From Branchiostoma floridae (taxonomy: Eukaryota > Chordata > Leptocardii > Amphioxiformes > Branchiostomatidae): a DNA stretch of 64,000 nucleotides. Location: assembly GCF_000003815.2 (NCBI RefSeq), contig NC_049988.1, forward strand, positions 20,300,423 to 20,364,422, written 5' to 3'. Within the stretch, counting starts at the first letter, position 1. Each line of letters opens with the position of its first letter. This document shows, one piece after another, positions 45,201 through 54,221 of this stretch. The translations under genes and the position numbers were made by a program. Below the pieces are notes generated by a model. That model ran no database searches, had not been told where the DNA came from, and was given only the letters and a program-made list of their open reading frames with translations.

Positions 45201-47044
45201 GGAAGGCATTTACATAGCCGGACAATGTCATGGAGGTATGAGGTCTCCGAACTCTCGTTTTCTCTGCGATTCTTGTGTTTTCGGTAGATTTTGTTCTTTT
45301 TGCTTACCTTGCCACGGACATTCTCATAGGATGCAGGGTTGGCGATGGAGAAACACACCAGGAAAACATCCTGGAACACAATAGCAACCAACTCAGACAT
45401 GTAATACGTTCAACAGACACTAGCTGGCGCTATAAATACAAGATCATACAAACCATAGCCATCATAGACAATACAAACCCACCATCTTTTACTTGCTAAT
45501 ACTATCCATTTTTTGTTACGACGGGACACATTCAATACAATTGTTGCATATATGGGGAGTCCTTTTATGGTACTTTAGTTAAAAGCGTTTCAAATTAAAC
45601 AAACGACTCAACAATGTGGTTTTATCTTAAAAAGTAACAATGGAAATAAACGCATTCATGTTTCAAATATTGCATCAGGGATCTATGAAGCTTAAAATTT
45701 TGTGATCCCAATTCCCATTTGGCAGAAAGACATGGGATTGGGTATGTAAAGACTTACTGCTACAAATAATCATACAAAAGAGGCCTGATGAACACAGTGC
45801 AACATCCACAGCTAGCAACAACAGCAGGCTACTTTACATCTTCTGTGCCAACTCACAGTTTGACTGTGTCCTTTTCCCCTTGAAATCCATCAAAAGAATA
45901 AGCCTTCTTACATTAGTTAGGACGCATGTGCGCGGACAGGAAGTCGAGATAATATGTCCAAGGANNNNNNNNNNNNNNNNNNNNNNNNNNNNNNNNNNNN
46001 NNNNNNNNNNNNNNNNNNNNNNNNNNNNNNNNNNNNNNNNNNNNNNNNNNNNNNNNNNNNNNNNCGCACATGCGTCCTAACTAATGTGAGAAGGCTTGTA
46101 TCTGCAGGAAGAAATCAAGAAGTACCTTGATCACGAGACCTATGTCCCGTCTCCTAGAGGAAAAAAATAAAANNNNNNNNNNNNNNNNNNNNNNNNNNNN
46201 NNNNNNNNNNNNNNNNNNNNNNNNNNNNNNNNNNNNNNNNNNNNNNNNNNNNNNNNNNNNNNNNNNNNNNNNAAGTAACTTACAGTCTGAGGGTAGGATA
46301 ATGGCCGTAACCTGTCGTAGTCGTCTTGCCCAGCAGTATCCCACAGTCCTAGGTTGATAGGCTTGCCGTCCACCATCACGTTTGCCGAGTAGTTGTCAAA
46401 CACGCTAGGGATGTTCTCGGTAGGAAAGACGTTGGTCGTGTAGGTGATCAGCAGGCTTGTTTTACCCACAGCGCTAAAGGGGGCGGTGATAGGCAATACA
46501 TGGTTAGACAAAACAAACTCCCAACACCAAAAAAAATGGACTTACCCAAATTTTCATTTGATAGAACTTTTTTTCAAACACATCAACATCAATAATGACC
46601 TGAATCACCACTTCAGAAAGTATACTCGCGAATGAAATAGTCAAGCCTAAGACAAGTTGGACGCATTTCCTCTCCAAGCAGATCCTACGGTAGCATAAGA
46701 TAGTATCAAAAGCTGGCAGAGGAGTGAAGCCGGCTTAGGAGTGTGTTCTGCTACAAGCAGATACTACGGTAGCATAAGATAGTATCAAAAGCTGGCAGAG
46801 GAATGAAGCCGGCTTTGGTTTTGCTACATGGCAAATACACACCTCTTGGCTGAGTACTCTCCTTGGCCAGTTTTGTACTATCTTATGCTATATTGTAGGA
46901 TCTGCTTGGAGCTTACTCTTTTGTACCGAAGCCCCATTTTTCACTCCAGGAAAATACCAAACAAACAAACGACTCTCAAGCAAACAAACAAATGACTCCA
47001 TTAACTTACCCGTCGCCGACAACAACACATTTGACTGCCTGCAT
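42229..47044 (-). CDS. Divergent Rac-type Rho-family GTPase
   Basis: Model: complement(join(42229..42359, 43632..43791, 45308..45370, 46284..46473, 47010..47044)), 192 aa, the length of vertebrate Rac1. All splice sites are GT/AG and phases join. The P-loop GDGAVGKTS (10-18), DTAGQDDYD (57-65), TKAD (115-118) and ECSAL (157-160 region) are present, so GTP binding and hydrolysis are expected. Rac proteins steer actin and NADPH oxidase from membranes. Oddities against Rac1 are Asn32 for Tyr, Ser35 for Thr, Ser18 for Cys, and a tail RKKKCSVM. Its final Met predicts farnesyl rather than geranylgeranyl attachment. It could be a lineage-specific Rac paralogue; RhoG is less similar. Two assembly gaps lie in intron 2. 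Confidence 0.92.
43461..43501 (-). pseudogene. Vestigial partial exon of the Rac-type gene
   Basis: Forty-one bases on the - strand read [12 protein letters not shown] and end at a strong donor (G|GTAAGGA). They duplicate the 3' end of the real exon 4 ([12 protein letters not shown]). It lies in intron 4 and the 5' part of the exon is missing. With the visible AG the phase does not fit, so correct use is unlikely. Its QGL is closer to canonical Rac than the functional exon. Confidence 0.55.
43833..44105 (+). mobile_element. tRNA-derived SINE-like element
   Basis: The left end GTGCAATGGCCGGGTGGGTA resembles a pol III A box and is followed by GGTCGACCACGGCC near the expected B-box place. Downstream parts include TAGCACTCAGCATTCGGGAA and GGGCTACTGAAATGG. 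It lies in intron 3 of the Rac-type gene, antisense to it. The family assignment is from recognition of the general layout. Confidence 0.45.
44340..44497 (-). mobile_element. tRNA-derived SINE-like element
   Basis: On the - strand it begins TGTGTGGCGCAATGGTTGGG (A-box-like) and continues with CCCGAGTTTGATAATC (B-box-like), then TTGTGCCACTGGGAAAGGCA. The GGGAAAGGCACTTTAC block after a tRNA-like head is typical of invertebrate SINEs. It is in intron 3 of the Rac-type gene. Confidence 0.5.
45901..46096. repeat. Inverted repeat around an assembly gap
   Basis: The arms 45,901-45,932 and 46,065-46,096 are reverse complements with a single mismatch and include TAGTTAGGACGCATGTGCG. Between them lie about 30 known bases and 100 N (45,965-46,064). 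It is either an element with terminal inverted repeats that the assembler could not cross, or a false join. Confidence 0.7.
46173..46272. other. Assembly gap (100 N)
   Basis: The gap ends one base before the 3' flank of Rac exon 2's donor region, within intron 2 of the Rac-type gene, so the exon itself is complete. True length is unknown. Confidence 0.95.
46672..46911. mobile_element. MITE with CTCCAAGCAGATCCTAC termini
   Basis: The inverted termini CTCCAAGCAGATCCTACGG and CCTTGGAG-type right end (TAGGATCTGCTTGGAG) continue into ATAGCATAAGATAGTA-like arms. An internal unit of about 71-75 bp with AGCATAAGATAGTATCAAA is duplicated. It is located in intron 1 of the Rac-type gene. Confidence 0.75.
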
Positions 47045-47166
47045 TGTCCTTGTTTTGGGGAAACTCGGTTTTCTTCTTCAACAGGTGGGAAACTCTGTTT
47101 TCTTGAACAGGAGAAAAAGTCCAAACCCCAGGCAGTAACAGACAATCCCTATTCACCAGTTTCACA

Positions 47167-47185
47167 CTTCCCATAATCCTTTGCG
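47167..47185 (-). promoter_or_regulatory. Possible ZNF143-like promoter motif of the Rac-type gene
   Basis: CTTCCCATAATCCTTTGCG lies about 125 bp upstream of the Rac start codon and resembles the CCCAGAATGCATTGCG promoter element of vertebrates, with mismatches. Position suits a TATA-less promoter. Weak evidence. Confidence 0.25.
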
Positions 47186-47254
47186 TCATGGTTCCGGAAA
47201 CGGGTGTTATATCAGTTGCTCCTACTAGTCTCGGAGTTCGAAACAAAGGTCGAA

Positions 47255-47345
47255 CATACAAACATGCCGAGACCCGGGATCGAACCGGGGTCGGCGGATT
47301 ACAAATCCAACGTGCAAACCACAACACCAAAAGCTCTAGAGCCAC
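47255..47345 (-). mobile_element. tRNA-Thr-like SINE head or tRNA pseudogene
   Basis: On the - strand, TGGTTTGCACGTTGG (A box-like), TTTGTAA (a loop with a UGU anticodon) and a perfect T arm CCCGG-TTCGATC-CCGGG appear at tRNA spacing. The acceptor stem does not pair, so it is not a functional tRNA. The body beyond is of unknown type. Confidence 0.5.
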
Positions 47346-47706
47346 TGGCGTGGTCAGTTTGGCAGCTCTTAAACCCCACTGTTACACTTATTAGGGCTGG
47401 GAATTTTACAAGTTTCGTGTTCAAAAGCAAGCCAACACGTCGCCACTGTGGCAGTTAGTTGGGTTGTGCCCGAGGACTCGCTTCCGGGTTCCGGGCTGCC
47501 ATATTGGAACCCAGGGGCAAAGGATGACGGGACGCGTGAAAACGGCGAATAACCAGTTTAGCCAGTTTGATAATAATTGTCTATTCAGCAGTGGACAAAA
47601 GTTCTTTTAACAGATATTATCTTAAACCCAGGGAAGGGGCCAGTGGGTAAAATGCGACGGAGCGACCCGAGAGAAGCGTGCTTCAAGATCTCAAAACACC
47701 TGTCAG

Positions 47707-47925
47707 TACTGTAAATGCATTTAAGTTCGCGGGGATTTAATTTCGCCGTAGGGGGAAAAGGGACTTTTCGCGGTGGTTTTAAGTTCGCGTTAACACTATA
47801 CACTGTAGTCTCTTACTGCCATGGAAAAATGTTCGCGGTGGTTTTAAGTTCGCGGTGTGATTATAAGCCTCCATCGCGAAAACCGTGAACATCAAACCAG
47901 CGCGAAAGTGTCTGTATTTACAGTA
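47707..47925. mobile_element. MITE with TACTGTAAATGCA termini, copy 2
   Basis: Inverted ends TACTGTAAATGCA and TGTATTTACAGTA, with internal GTTCGCGGTGGTTTTAAG words, match the family member at 38,040-38,252. It is 219 bp long and lies upstream of the Rac-type gene. Confidence 0.8.
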
Positions 47926-49301
47926 CTTATGATTCCAGCTTGCCATTGTAGTCCTCCACTATGTATAGTTACTCCTCACGGAACGTAATTATGATATAGC
48001 CACCTGCGGGCGAGACGGGTGCTGTTATAGGATGTTTTATAGTGCACCAACCAACCAATTAGCCAATCAAGTCATTGGAGGCTTTAGAGGCTTTATTTTG
48101 TCCATTAGCAGAGAGATACAAACATATTTCAATGCTAGTCTTCCTGGACTTAAAATACACAAATGACAACGTTACACATACAGATACAATTATATACAGT
48201 GCAAATCAATCAGTTCATACAATCATTTACAATAAAAGTCGCTCCATGTGGATATGGCTCTGTATGTAAAAGCTCTCTTCATAGCGTTAGTCCTTGGTTT
48301 TGGTAGTCTGGAATCTTTTCGTGGACAGAGTACACAGTGTATGATTCTCGGGAATCCCATGATGGAACAACTACACACTTTGAGTTCATTAGAGTCGAAT
48401 TTTTATTACAGCAAACTAATACTGATTTCAACAAAAACTCGATGGCTTACCGCCTATGGTTGAACATTACGCCTTAGAACCCCACCCCCCCACCCCCCAC
48501 CCCCGCGGAAAAAATGGATCGTACCGCCGTGAGAGAGGATGTTCCAAACAGAACGAGGGGTGTAATCTCAAATGTATACGGCAGAAACGTTGCAGTATAA
48601 CGAGCTTGACCTACGACCTGTCATATAATGCATCATCAGTCGCTCACAAGAAGCTCTCTGACGTGTCATAGACGACAAAGGTCAGTCAGATAGACAGCTG
48701 CTACATGTGCGTCGGTGGCAGTTCCGTGACCTCCACTGGGGGACAAATAGATGTGACTTAAAAAAAAAGTAGGCTCATTTTCAGTTATTTTATAGGTTGT
48801 ACTCTAAACTTGAACATACTAAATCATTGTCAATTGGTTGTGTATACTGTTATAAAATTTGATGCGTCGAGCCTCTTCACTTTGGGGACATCGTTAACCA
48901 TGTAAATCCCATTGGGCGAAAAACGGTGTCATGCCACCTTAATTAACCGGTTAGACAGCCTTTGCAGACGGAGTGTGACACGGACAGATAAGCACTAAAG
49001 ACTGGAAGGTCTCCAACTTTGTCTCCAATTCTGTCTCACAGGTGGGAATATAATTTTCTTTCTGTACAGATTCCAGCTGAAGTTATGAAGCCGTCTTCCG
49101 TTGCATTTAAAAGGGGTTTAAAAAGCTGCATACCAAGTCATTGCGCGTATACCTAGTACATTTACCTACCTAGTCCCTTGACCTCCAGGTCGTTGGGAGA
49201 TAAGGTAAACATGAAAATTTTCCCAGTCACGTCTGTCTCTTGCTACAGTCAGCTTTTCCTGTAATTTGAGAGAACGTCCATTCTGTGATATTGTCCTGTC
49301 A
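47926..49301. other. Intergenic stretch, little recognised
   Basis: The segment near 48,075-48,110 (GGCTTTAGAGGCTTTATTTTG) may be the tail of a retrotransposon in reverse orientation. A C-rich tract lies at about 48,480-48,505. No supported exon was found. Confidence 0.4.
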
Positions 49302-49601
49302 GGTTTTTATTTTATCGCACGTATACGAAGTTATAGTCTTAGAAAGCATGTACTGGTGTTACCGCCTGATTACACAGAAAAAGGACCAAAGGACCTTGCC
49401 CCGGGGAGTTCTTTTGTTGGTTTGCACAATGGCGATACGATGGAAAGTTACAACAAACGTGTTCTCGATGTAGTGTATGTTGATAAAAAATACATGTACG
49501 ACAAATTTCCAGAGGTCATCTGGGAAAGGGATGAATTCAGAATTAAGTGGTTGTTTAAAGAGTGGGTTTCCGAAATTTCTAACCTCAGACACAAAGCCTG
49601 A
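49302..49601 (+). other. Unidentified exon-like open frame
   Basis: After a CAG at 49,299-49,301 an open frame runs to a TGA at 49,599-49,601 and includes DTMESYNKRVLDVVYVDKK and FPEVIWERDEF. The composition looks protein-like: mixed charged and aromatic residues with no simple repeats. I do not recognise a family. It may be a terminal exon, a captured gene fragment or chance. A MITE begins 43 bp after its stop. Confidence 0.3.
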
Positions 49602-49643
49602 AACAAAAGAAGAAGGCAATTATACGCATGAATACACAACTGT

Positions 49644-50131
49644 TACAGTCAAACCTGCCCAAGCGGCCACCTCTTCTTAGCGACCACCTGACCATTACAA
49701 CCGCTTTTTCTCGGTCCCGAAAATTTTCCCAATTGACGTAAGCATTAAGCGACCTCTTCACAACGACCACCTGGCCCACGCGACCGCGACCGCTAAAAAT
49801 TGGGACCACACAGGAACAAATCCCTGTCCATAACGGCCGCGTCATTTTCAACCTTGAAGTGTCATGGATTTCGATAAAAACTAGCACTATTTTGTGCCGA
49901 ATTCAGCCAGTTTGCGTCGAATTTTGACTGCCATTACGATGTTTTGTTCAAAATAAAGATGGCGGCGGATGCACGTGCGTGTGCTTGTTATTTCCCATTA
50001 AACACAACGGAAACCATTTATTCCATGCATCGGGCATGTTGGAAGTCGATGCTCTTCTAACCGACCACCTGTCCAAATCGACCGCATTTGTCCGTTCCCC
50101 TGGTTGGTCGTCTTGGGCAGGTTTGATTGTA
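49644..50131. mobile_element. MITE with TACAGTCAAACCTG termini, copy 2
   Basis: Termini TACAGTCAAACCTGCCCAAG and CTTGGGCAGGTTTGATTGTA are near-perfect inverted repeats. Subterminal GCGACCACCT words recur on both sides. Same family as 41,744-42,226. Confidence 0.85.
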
Positions 50132-50361
50132 TTCTATTTTTTTAATGTTTTTCTTATTTTCGGTATATATTCTGCTCTGTTCAGTTCTGCGAAATCTTGT
50201 TTGGTGGTTTTGATTTCTGTGATTATATTATGATACCTGTTCTGTTATCTAATTTGTTTAATAGTTATCGATTATGTAATTGACGTTCTCTTATGTTGCA
50301 ATATCCTATATTCATTAATACTTAATGTTGTGATATGTCTTATAAAATGCATGACACGTAA

Positions 50362-50693
50362 AGCTAAGGGCACAACCCACCGTACGTGCAAATACGTGCT
50401 GTCTACGCGCCGAAACGTGGGCAATCTTTTGGGATCCGTATGTCGTAAGTACTGCCTCCGTACGAACTCGTAGGGTATCCGACGGATTTTGGAGCACGCA
50501 GACACGCCGTAGCACTTTATGTGCAGGCAAAACTTTGTGTGCCATCGGGCTGCGGATTCGCCCCCCGTACGTGCAAATACTGGCGACGCGCCTGCCCTGT
50601 ACAGCCTGAACGTTTTCAGAAATACGTGGCGGACGTGGCCTCCCAAAAAAACGTACGGACAAATTGCACGAACGGCGGGTTGTGCCCTTAGCT
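50362..50693. mobile_element. 332-bp ACGT-rich MITE, copy 2
   Basis: The inverted counterpart of 5988-6319, with the same length and TIR AGCTAAGGGCACAACC. It is flanked by TAA on both sides, a 3-bp duplication of the TWA kind seen with PIF/Harbinger elements. It sits about 190 bp upstream of the methyltransferase start codon. Confidence 0.85.
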
Positions 50694-50884
50694 TAAATAA
50701 AATGTCATTCATTCATTCATTCATTGTACGTGTCAAGGTGAGTTATACACTGGGCTTCACCTTTGACATATTACCCACAATTCATGTCGCTCCCCTTGCG
50801 CATTAGGAACGGCTAAAGGCTGTATTGATACTGTTTAAGCTTTGTACCCTTTGTGTTTGTTGCCGCAGTAACCCCATAAACAAC

Positions 50885-53535
50885 ATGTCGGTGCAGAAAA
50901 AGGGACCCTCCGGGATATCCGACCCCAAATTGAACCCGGAAATGACGGCAAAGCACTACGACAACTGGTCTGGCTATTATGAAAAGGTGCGTTGATGGGT
51001 GAAAATTGACACCATAGAAACTAGACACAAACAAACAAGCAAATAAACATTTGTGGGGGTGTTTGGGCTATTTCATGGTTTGCAATTTTACCACAGATAC
51101 ATTCTGACGTCGCAGCTTTTTTATATGTAGTCTCTAAGCAGATGTTAAGCTGGACCATTTTCTGACCACCCGGATCTTCTGACAGCTACCAGCCCCATTA
51201 TGCATGCGCACATGAAACCGTGAGTAAGCTTATTGCCTCTTTCCACAGGAGTACTCGCAGCTGAACTACACAGCTCATCGCGTCTGCGCAGGCGCTGTAG
51301 CGAAGGCCCTGGGCGGGTCGGACCGCGGGAAGGTCCGGATCTTTGACGTGGCGGCCGGGACCGGGCTGTGCGGAGAAGAGGTGAGAGATAATACAGCCAA
51401 ACCTGTCCTGAGTGACCGCTCAAGGGACCGAGCAAAAATGGTTGCTGAGGACAGGTGGTTGCTTCCGACAAGTTAATTGATCGTCCAATGACCGACGTTC
51501 GGATGATCAATGCATGAAGGTAAGGTCCAGATTCTTGACGTGGCGGCCGGAACCGGGCTGTGCGGGGAAGAGGTGAGAAAAAACTAGCTTCCCTCGAAGA
51601 AGGGGCTCAGTTAAACGGCAAACCTCCTTCCTCGACAAACTCCCTTTCCCGTTATAAGTCGATCTATTTAAACGAACATTAAAAATTGTAAACCAGCCTC
51701 CCCCCCCCCCCCCCCAAAAAAAAACCCCACCAAAAACCAGCTCCGTTCGAAGACTGCAACGGAGGCTAACAAATAAGGCCATGTTGAATTGAATACAAGG
51801 ATAACAGCCGCGCTATCTCCAAATTTGTGGTCGTTTCCAAATGTTTTTAACTTTACTGCAAATTATACTTAACAACTGTAAAATGGGCAAATATGTGCTA
51901 TAGATTGCAAAAAAATATCGCGTACGTGAAAGATGTCTCTTTATTCAGATTGGATGTTTGTTTGATTGATTGATTGGATGGATGGATGGATGGATGGATT
52001 AATTAATTAATTGATTGATTGATTTATTGATTGATTGGTTGGTTGGTTGGTTGGTTGGTTGGTTGGTTGGTTGGTTGGTTGGTTGGTTGGTTGGCTGGTT
52101 GGATGGTTGGCTGGTTGGATGTTGGTTGGTTGTTTGGTTGTTTGGTTAATTGGTTGGTCTGTTCGTTGTTTAGTTGGTTGGATGGTTAACTGATTCATTT
52201 ATCCCTCAGTTGGTGCAGTTGGGCTTCACCGACATAGACGGTGTGGACGGGAGTCAGGACATGCTGAACCAGGCCGAGAGGAAGCAAATCTACAAGCGAC
52301 TCATCTGCGACTTTGTCGGGCCGAACCGTCTGGATGTCGAAAATGGTAACTCCGTGTATTACATAAAATGCTGACACTTTATACATCCAACACAGGAACA
52401 AACACTGTAGGAACCTACCCCTTTAAGTGTTCGGACGAACCACTAACTCCTCCGACCTTTTCCTTGTTTACAGAATCAAAAACAAGGTCGATGGAGTTCG
52501 TCCGACAATGTAGAGGGCTAAGTCCCTATAGTGTTAGTTCCTGTGTTGGATGTGAAGTGTTTGCGGTCTATAATGTATTCTACCAACACAGAATAACTAA
52601 GTGACTCCAAGTGTTTAGACCTAGCTTGTGTTTCGACTGTTGCTGTTATCTCCCAATCCCTATTTTCCGTTGAAATCTTGCTCAGTCTGAAAGAGCTTGC
52701 TCAGACACTAAAACTACTAGTACTAAACCGATTGAAGATACAAGTCAAATATTTACAGCATTTAATCTCCACGTTCGATCAAGTTGATTTTTATTTGGTA
52801 AGTCACTGATTATACACGTAGAGATTCCTTTCTTTAACAACCCTTGCTCTATTTCTGACAACGTTTCCGTGACCATCTGTCACTTTCTGTCTTCAGGGAA
52901 ATTCTGACTGTGAACTGCAGCTACAGGTGTCGCTGCTCTCAAATGTGGTAACAATCATTTGTGGTGATAGATAGAGTTGTAAAGCGATTATTTTGTCATT
53001 GACGTACAAGCCTGATGAAGCTATTCACGCATTTTGTCCCGCTCCTCTGTTTACTGTAGACCTCTCGCAGGAATTTTACTTGAAAATGTCTGGAAAACCA
53101 TAAAACTTTAAAGAAAAGAAAAACAGCACGAAAAACCCATAGCATTATCTCCTAATAAAGGTTTGGCCCTGCTTTCTGACGTGTTTTAAAGGAAAAGACG
53201 GACAAAAACGGCTTAAAACATGTCAAAAACATTCAAAGCCGAACCTCTGCTTGGAGAGTATCCAACGTACAAATCGCTCCGCATGCGCAGTGACGTTATT
53301 TAGATGACCTCTGCCCTCTACAGACACCTATGACGCCATCGCGTGCGCTAGTGGCTTCGCTCCCAGCCACCTGAAGGAGGACTGTCTACCTGAGCTCATC
53401 CGGGTCGTCAAACCAGGTCAGTTCACATGTCGTTTATAACCTATAACAGCCTCCGTCAGGACCACATGTGGCTATATCATCACGTTCGGTGAGGAGTACC
53501 TGTACAAAGTGGATGATTACAATAACAAGCTAGAG

Positions 53536-53570
<35 letters not shown>

Positions 53571-53721
53571 CACTAACACTAACACTAACACATCCTAAAC
53601 GTCCTTCCGTCGTCTATAACATATCCTATAACAGCCCCCGTCTCGCCCGCAGGTGGCTATATCATTATTACGTTCCGTGAGGAGTACCTGTACAAATGGA
53701 TGATTACAATAACAAGCTAGA

Positions 53722-53779
<58 letters not shown>

Positions 53780-54210
53780 CGCTAACACATCCTTAACGTC
53801 CTTATGTCGTCTATAACATAACCTATAGCAGCCCCCGTCTCGCCCGCAGGTGGCTATATCATCATCACGTCCCGTAAAGGGGTACCTGTAAACAGTGGAT
53901 GATTACAATAACAAGCTATTTAAAGCCAGACACACATGCAAACAAAACAAACACACACTAACACATCCTAAACGTCCTTCTGTCGTCTATAACATAACCT
54001 ATAACAGCCCCCGTCTCGCCCGCAGGTGGCTACATCGTCATCACGTTCCGTGAGGAGTACCTGTACACAGTGGAGCATTACAAGGACAAGTTGGAGCCCA
54101 CCATGGCCCGTCTGCAGAACGACGGACTCTGGGAACGAGTCAGTCGAGAAGTCTTCCCCGGGTTCTACGAAGACAAAGACGGGATCACCTTCGTCTACAA
54201 GGTCCTGTAG
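50885..54210 (+). CDS. METTL27/WBSCR27-like SAM-dependent methyltransferase
   Basis: Model: join(50885..50986, 51249..51380, 52210..52345, 53324..53416, 54026..54210), 215 aa, all introns GT/AG and in phase. [14 protein letters not shown] precedes the Rossmann-type fold. Motif I is [14 protein letters not shown] (about residues 64-78), the acidic end of strand 2 is [12 protein letters not shown], then [10 protein letters not shown] and the post-motif [19 protein letters not shown]. Together these place it in the class I methyltransferases related to human METTL27 (WBSCR27), whose substrate is not established. It is cytosolic by lack of signals. The length is close to the family. The gene is unusual for partial duplicates of its own exons 2 and 5 inside introns 2 and 4. 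Confidence 0.92.
51392..51475. mobile_element. Fragment of the TACAGTC MITE family
   Basis: TACAGCCAAACCTGTCCTGA followed by GTGACCGCTCAAGGGACC matches the left end of the family members at 41,744 and 49,644. No right end is seen. It lies in intron 2 of the methyltransferase gene. Confidence 0.55.
51529..51572 (+). pseudogene. Partial duplicate of methyltransferase exon 2
   Basis: The sequence encodes [17 protein letters not shown] and ends at a GTGAGA donor, copying the 3' third of the real exon 2, whose protein reads [17 protein letters not shown]. No acceptor or 5' part accompanies it. It is probably not spliced in. Confidence 0.65.
51955..52195. repeat. GATT/GGAT/GGTT microsatellite
   Basis: Runs of ATTG, GGAT and mainly GGTT repeats with decay toward the right. 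It stops immediately before the acceptor of methyltransferase exon 3 (52,208-52,209) and could affect splicing of that exon. The Asn/Gln-Pro-Thr ORF on the - strand is an artefact. Confidence 0.95.
53433..53925 (+). pseudogene. Three tandem decayed copies of methyltransferase exon 5 start
   Basis: Copies at about 53,433-53,536, 53,592-53,724 and 53,784-53,925 repeat the intron end TCTATAAC...CCCCGTCTCGCCCGCAG and the first 80-90 bases of exon 5 (GTGGCTATATCATCATCACG). Copies 2 and 3 keep the acceptor, and copy 1 has lost it. Copy 2 has a small deletion that shifts frame and copy 3 reads into a TGA. Copies 1 and 2 end in (CA)n tracts. The functional exon follows at 54,026. Confidence 0.85.
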
Positions 54211-54221
54211 CGGGCGACATT

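Noticed and set aside
47266-47338. Candidate tRNA-Thr gene
   Set aside because: The T arm and anticodon loop fit but the acceptor stem does not pair, so it is called a SINE head or pseudogene.
49322-49334. TATACGAAGTTAT, identical to one 13-bp arm of loxP
   Set aside because: There is no second arm or 8-bp spacer next to it; taken as chance rather than vector or Cre-site contamination.
50272-50712. 146-residue Arg-rich ORF on the - strand (and relatives at 6035-6322)
   Set aside because: These frames run through the two 332-bp MITE copies and come from their ACGT-rich composition; they are not conserved as one frame with a start and domain.
52007-52198. Asn/Gln/Pro/Thr-rich ORF on the - strand
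   Set aside because: Translation of the GGTT/ATTG microsatellite.
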